A stretch of DNA of 8,954 bases from an uncultured Clostridium sp. (GTDB taxonomy: Bacteria; Bacillota; Clostridia; TANB77; CAG-508): NCBI GenBank assembly GCA_900553365.1, contig USDL01000032.1:1-8954 (forward strand), in the 5' to 3' direction. The notes under the pieces were generated by a model. The model was not told the DNA's origin. It did not search any database and saw only the letters and a program-made list of their open reading frames with translations. Both the position numbers and the translations under genes were made by a program. Below, piece after piece: positions 6,441-8,954 of this stretch (the first letter of the stretch is position 1; each line of letters begins with the position of its first letter).

Positions 6441-6469
6441 ATTTTAACATAATTAACATAAAAATGCAA
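6441..6469 (-). promoter_or_regulatory. Possible promoter of the zinc-ribbon gene
   Basis: Read on the minus strand, TTGCAT (6469-6464) and TAAAAT (6446-6441) are 17 bases apart, and TGT directly precedes the -10 box, giving an extended -10. The -35 box matches only three of six consensus positions. Position and orientation fit the divergent layout with the lipoprotein gene. Confidence 0.5.
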
Positions 6470-6513
6470 ATTCATCAAATTTTGTTGAAAAATAAAAAAA
6501 TTTAAGAAATACC

Positions 6514-6544
6514 TTGATTATTTTTTTTTAGTATTTGATATTAT
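6514..6544 (+). promoter_or_regulatory. Probable promoter of the lipoprotein gene
   Basis: TATTAT (6539-6544) is preceded by TGA (6536-6538), an extended -10 arrangement. TTGATT (6514-6519) is a possible -35 box, though at 19 bases the spacing is long. A nine-base T-run (6521-6529) fills part of the spacer. The leader would be about 20 bases. Confidence 0.55.
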
Positions 6545-6572
6545 GAGAACATAAAAGATGGGGGTGATATAA

Positions 6573-7007
6573 TTGAAAAAAACACTTAAAATAATAGCAT
6601 TAATTGCAATAATGTTAGTAGCAGTATTAGCACTAACAGGCTGTGGAAACAAATTAGTAGCAACAAAAGATGTTGAAGGAACATCATCAGAACCAAAACA
6701 TTCAGAAAAAATTGAAATATCTTTTAAAAAAGACAAAGTTAACAAAGTTAAAATGATATACACTTTTGATAACAAAGATGATGCTAAGAAATTTGTTGAT
6801 AGCTATAATGCATTAATAGCTTTAGCAAGTGCTTTTACATCAGGAGATGAAAAAAATTCTTTACCAACAATAGAACAAAAAGGCAAAAAAACAATAATTG
6901 AAATGGATGCTAAAATGTATGCTGAAATGAGTGGAGAAACAGAAGCTGGCATGACAAAAGAAGAAGTAAAAGCAAGCTTAGAAAAACAAGGATACAAAGT
7001 AAAATAA
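6573..7007 (+). CDS. Small predicted lipoprotein, function unknown
   Basis: The 144-residue product begins with a lipoprotein signal: a positive N-terminus (MKKTLK), a hydrophobic core (about 7-20) and the lipobox LTGC (21-24), so C24 should be lipidated and the protein held on the outer face of the membrane. The mature part is hydrophilic and lysine-rich. It starts with a Ser/Thr-rich stretch (about 29-44), then alternating strand-like segments (KIEISFKKDKVNKVKMIYTF), a helix-like DDAKKFVDSYNALIALASAF, and a C-terminal EEVKASLEKQGYKVK. I do not recognise the family; the layout loosely recalls small YehR/DUF1307-type lipoproteins, but I cannot confirm that. The start is a TTG at 6573, supported by GGGGGTGAT (6560-6568) and because any later Met (position 14) would break the signal peptide. 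No convincing terminator follows it. Confidence 0.85.
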   Translation: MKKTLKIIALIAIMLVAVLALTGCGNKLVATKDVEGTSSEPKHSEKIEISFKKDKVNKVKMIYTFDNKDDAKKFVDSYNALIALASAFTSGDEKNSLPTIEQKGKKTIIEMDAKMYAEMSGETEAGMTKEEVKASLEKQGYKVK

Positions 7008-7066
7008 AATACTTATAAAAACATTTACTTGAAGTAATTGTTAGAAATTTATCAAAAAATAATCAT

Positions 7067-7084
7067 GAAATTTGGCCAAATTTC
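7067..7084. repeat. 18-base perfect palindrome upstream of the ylxM-ffh promoter
   Basis: GAAATTTGGCCAAATTTC is fully self-complementary and ends 10 bases before the -35 box of the ylxM promoter. As RNA it could fold as a 7-bp stem with a GGCC loop, but the following TTAAAAACCC is not a proper U-tract, so it is at best a poor terminator for the lipoprotein gene. A dyad-symmetric protein-binding site is the more natural reading, though no regulator is identified. Confidence 0.7.
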
Positions 7085-7094
7085 TTAAAAACCC

Positions 7095-7123
7095 TTGACA
7101 AATGGCTAAAAATAGTGTAAAGT
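7095..7123 (+). promoter_or_regulatory. Sigma-A promoter for ylxM-ffh
   Basis: A perfect TTGACA (7095-7100) and TAAAGT (7118-7123) are separated by 17 bases. Transcription should start near 7130, giving a leader of about 30 bases before ylxM. Confidence 0.85.
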
Positions 7124-7161
7124 AGAATAGCATTACAATTTTTAAAAAGGTGATGATAGTT

Positions 7162-7509
7162 ATGGATAAGAAAGTTGAAATTAGTATGCTTTGCGAAATT
7201 TATGGCAAGCTTTTAACTGAAAAACAATTAGATATTATGGATAACTATTATAACCTAGACTTGTCTCTTTCAGAAATAGCAGAGAACGAAGGCATTACAA
7301 GGCAAGCTGTAAGAGATATAATAAAAAAGGGGGAAAATAAACTTTTCGAATTTGAAGAAAAGCTAGGAATTATGAAAAAAAATATGAAGCAAGAAGAAAA
7401 AATAGCAAATATCTTATCAGAGCTTACAAAAATTCAAACAAAGTTTACAGATGAACAAATAGCAGAAATATTAGAACATATTAAAACTGAACTTAACTGT
7501 GTTGTGTAA
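7162..7509 (+). CDS. ylxM: YlxM/p13-like helix-turn-helix protein
   Basis: YlxM proteins are small DNA-binding-like proteins almost always encoded next to ffh and thought to act with or modulate the signal recognition particle. The 115-residue product shows the family pattern: LCEIYGKLLTEKQLDIMDNYY (about 10-30) followed by a sigma-70 region 4-like helix-turn-helix, LSLSEIAENEGITRQAVRDIIKKGENKL (about 34-61). The C-terminal half (about 62-115) is charged and helical. I use the ATG at 7162 because AAAAGGTGA (7145-7153) is well placed for it; an in-frame GTG at 7150 and an ATG at 7153 overlap that ribosome binding site. Ffh starts 40 bases downstream, in one transcription unit. Confidence 0.92.
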   Translation: MDKKVEISMLCEIYGKLLTEKQLDIMDNYYNLDLSLSEIAENEGITRQAVRDIIKKGENKLFEFEEKLGIMKKNMKQEEKIANILSELTKIQTKFTDEQIAEILEHIKTELNCVV

Positions 7510-7549
7510 ATTTTATTTTTAAAAAGAGAAAAATGGAGGGATATACAAA

Positions 7550-8899
7550 ATGGCCTTTGAAGGATTATCTACAAGACTACAAGCTATAACAAGAAAGCTT
7601 GGGGGTAAAGCAAGAATTACCGAGAATGATTTAAAAGAAGTAATGCGAGAGGTAAAGTTGGCTTTACTAGAAGCAGATGTTAATTATAAGATTGTAAAGG
7701 ATTTTATTGCAGAGGTAGAAAAGAAGGCATTGGGCCAAGATGTATTAAAATCTCTAACACCAGGACAACAAGTTGTAAAAATTGTAAGAGATGAAATGAC
7801 AGAACTTTTAGGCGGGGTAACAAGTAAAATTAATTTTACTCCAAACCCACCAACAATTATAATGTTAGTTGGACTTCAAGGTTCTGGTAAAACTACAACA
7901 TCTGGTAAACTTGCAAATCTATTAAGAAAACAAGGGAAAAAGCCATTACTTGTAGCATGCGACGTATACAGGCCGGCTGCTATTAAACAATTACAAGTAG
8001 TTGGTAAAAGTTTAAATATTCCAGTATATGCTAATGAAAATTCAAAAGATGTAGTGCGAATAGCAAAACAGGCAATATCAGAGGCTTATTCAAAATTAAA
8101 TGATGTTATTATACTAGATACTGCAGGTCGACTTCATATTGATGAAGACTTAATGCAGGAGTTAAAAAATGTTAAAACAAATGTAAAACCACATGAAATA
8201 CTATTAGTAGTTGATTCAATGACAGGTCAAGATGCAGTAAATGTAGCTCAAACCTTTAATGAAAAACTAGGTATAGATGGTGTAATTTTAACAAAGTTAG
8301 ATGGCGATACTCGTGGTGGTGCTGCACTTTCAGTTAAAAAAATCACAGGAAAGCCAATAAAGTTTGCAGCAACTGGTGAGAAACTAAGTGATATAGAGGA
8401 GTTTCATCCAGATAGAATGACATCAAGAATTTTAGGAATGGGAGATATGCTTTCAATTATAGAAAAGGCTGAAGAAGCTTTTGATGAAGAGGAAGCTATC
8501 AAACTTGAGAAAAAATTAAAAAAACAAGAATTTGATTTAGATGATTATTTATCTCAACTAAGACAAATGAAAAAAATGGGTTCATTCTCATCTATTTTAA
8601 AAATGATACCAGGTATGAACAAATTTGGAGATATAAAAGTTGATGATAAAGAATTTGTAAAAATCGAAGCAATAATCTGTTCAATGACTAAAAAGGAAAA
8701 GAAAAATACAAGACTTTTAAATGCAAGCAGACGTCAAAGAATAGCAAAGGGAAGCGGAACAACAGTACAAGACATAAATAAATTCATAAGTTCTTATGAG
8801 ACCACTCAAAAACTTATGAAGAAAATGCAAAACAGCAAAGGTGGCATGAAAAACGCTTTAAAAGGCTTAGATATGAACAGCCTTAAAAACTTAAAATAG
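7550..8899 (+). CDS. ffh: Signal recognition particle protein, SRP54/Ffh GTPase
   Basis: Ffh binds 4.5S RNA and signal sequences of nascent membrane proteins, then docks on FtsY through paired GTPase domains to deliver ribosomes to SecYEG. The 449 residues are complete. The N domain is about 1-90, with ALLEADVNYKIVKDF at 38-52. The G domain is about 100-300: P-loop GLQGSGKTT (108-116), DVYRPAAIKQL (138-148), DTAGR (190-194), TKLDGDTRGGAAL (248-260). The methionine-rich M domain is about 325-449, with MKKMGSFSSILKMIPGM (340-356) and the RNA-binding SRRQRIAKGSGT (393-404). The ribosome binding site is GGAGGG just upstream. Partners ftsY and ffs (4.5S RNA) are not in the window. No terminator follows, so transcription probably continues into the next gene. 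Confidence 0.98.
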   Translation: MAFEGLSTRLQAITRKLGGKARITENDLKEVMREVKLALLEADVNYKIVKDFIAEVEKKALGQDVLKSLTPGQQVVKIVRDEMTELLGGVTSKINFTPNPPTIIMLVGLQGSGKTTTSGKLANLLRKQGKKPLLVACDVYRPAAIKQLQVVGKSLNIPVYANENSKDVVRIAKQAISEAYSKLNDVIILDTAGRLHIDEDLMQELKNVKTNVKPHEILLVVDSMTGQDAVNVAQTFNEKLGIDGVILTKLDGDTRGGAALSVKKITGKPIKFAATGEKLSDIEEFHPDRMTSRILGMGDMLSIIEKAEEAFDEEEAIKLEKKLKKQEFDLDDYLSQLRQMKKMGSFSSILKMIPGMNKFGDIKVDDKEFVKIEAIICSMTKKEKKNTRLLNASRRQRIAKGSGTTVQDINKFISSYETTQKLMKKMQNSKGGMKNALKGLDMNSLKNLK

Positions 8900-8936
8900 T
8901 TATTAATTTTTTAAACTTTATATATATATAAATAAA

Positions 8937-8945
8937 AGAGGAGGA
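8937..8945 (+). promoter_or_regulatory. Ribosome binding site of a gene beginning at the window edge
   Basis: AGAGGAGGA is a near-perfect Shine-Dalgarno. The window ends in AT at 8953-8954, which would be the first two bases of an ATG after a 7-base spacer. In Bacillota the gene after ffh is commonly rpsP (S16); that identity is inferred from gene order only. Confidence 0.7.
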
Positions 8946-8954
8946 ATTTAAAAT

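Noticed and set aside
6518..6997. Minus-strand frames opposite the lipoprotein gene
   Set aside because: They mirror the plus-strand gene, which has a clear signal peptide, lipobox and ribosome binding site.
7025..7037. TTACTT-G-AAGTAA inverted repeat as terminator for the lipoprotein gene
   Set aside because: The loop is one base, the stem is AT-rich and no T-run follows.
6425..7110. Shared GGCTAAA and GCCAAA words in the zinc-ribbon leader and ylxM promoter region as one regulon motif
   Set aside because: The shared words are six to seven bases and differently arranged; chance is sufficient.
8919..8930. TATATATATATA tract after ffh
   Set aside because: A simple AT repeat in an AT-rich gap; it is not preceded by a -35 box and does not form a terminator.
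1..8954. Mobile element, CRISPR array, toxin-antitoxin or phage-defence system
   Set aside because: No transposase, integrase, regularly spaced repeats, paired small toxin/antitoxin genes or defence domains are visible; the genes are mainly housekeeping.

Overview
The window is AT-rich (about 30% GC in most genes) and reads as a chromosomal stretch of a low-GC Bacillota, most likely a member of the Clostridia. The reasons are strong GGAGG-type ribosome binding sites, consensus sigma-A promoters, a ylxM-ffh pair, an L10 leader in front of rplJ, and a dapF-dapL pair, which points to the diaminopimelate aminotransferase route to lysine and peptidoglycan. I see no phage genes, transposase, integrase, CRISPR array, tRNA or rRNA. 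No gene-free stretch exceeds 300 bases.

Layout. (1) 1-1309: the ribosomal stalk region, with the 3' end of rplA (L1), an L10 leader with a competing terminator hairpin, rplJ (L10), rplL (L7/L12) and a strong terminator. The usual downstream rpoB does not follow. (2) 1328-3486: a consensus promoter with a 26-base near-palindrome at the expected transcription start, then dapF and dapL overlapping by 14 bases. DapL makes LL-diaminopimelate and DapF converts it to the meso form. (3) 3494-6132: an extended -10 promoter, a CorA-type divalent cation transporter, and a YkpA/YbiT-like ABC-F ATPase with asymmetric ATP sites. The block ends in a hairpin built into the last codons of the ABC-F gene. (4) 6137-6469, minus strand: a small zinc-ribbon protein of unknown function, at about 45% GC, with its own promoter and a hairpin near its transcript start. 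(5) 6514-7007: a small predicted lipoprotein of unknown function with a TTG start. (6) 7067-8899: an 18-base perfect palindrome, a consensus promoter, ylxM and ffh (the SRP GTPase). The window ends on a ribosome binding site for the next gene, plausibly rpsP.

Most of this is housekeeping: ribosome stalk, cell-wall precursor, ion transport, translation-associated ATPase and protein targeting. The parts that do not fit a routine picture are the compositionally distinct zinc-ribbon gene with a shared bidirectional terminator, the short lipoprotein, and three inverted repeats placed at or next to promoters. I did not find convincing evidence of a new multi-gene system.
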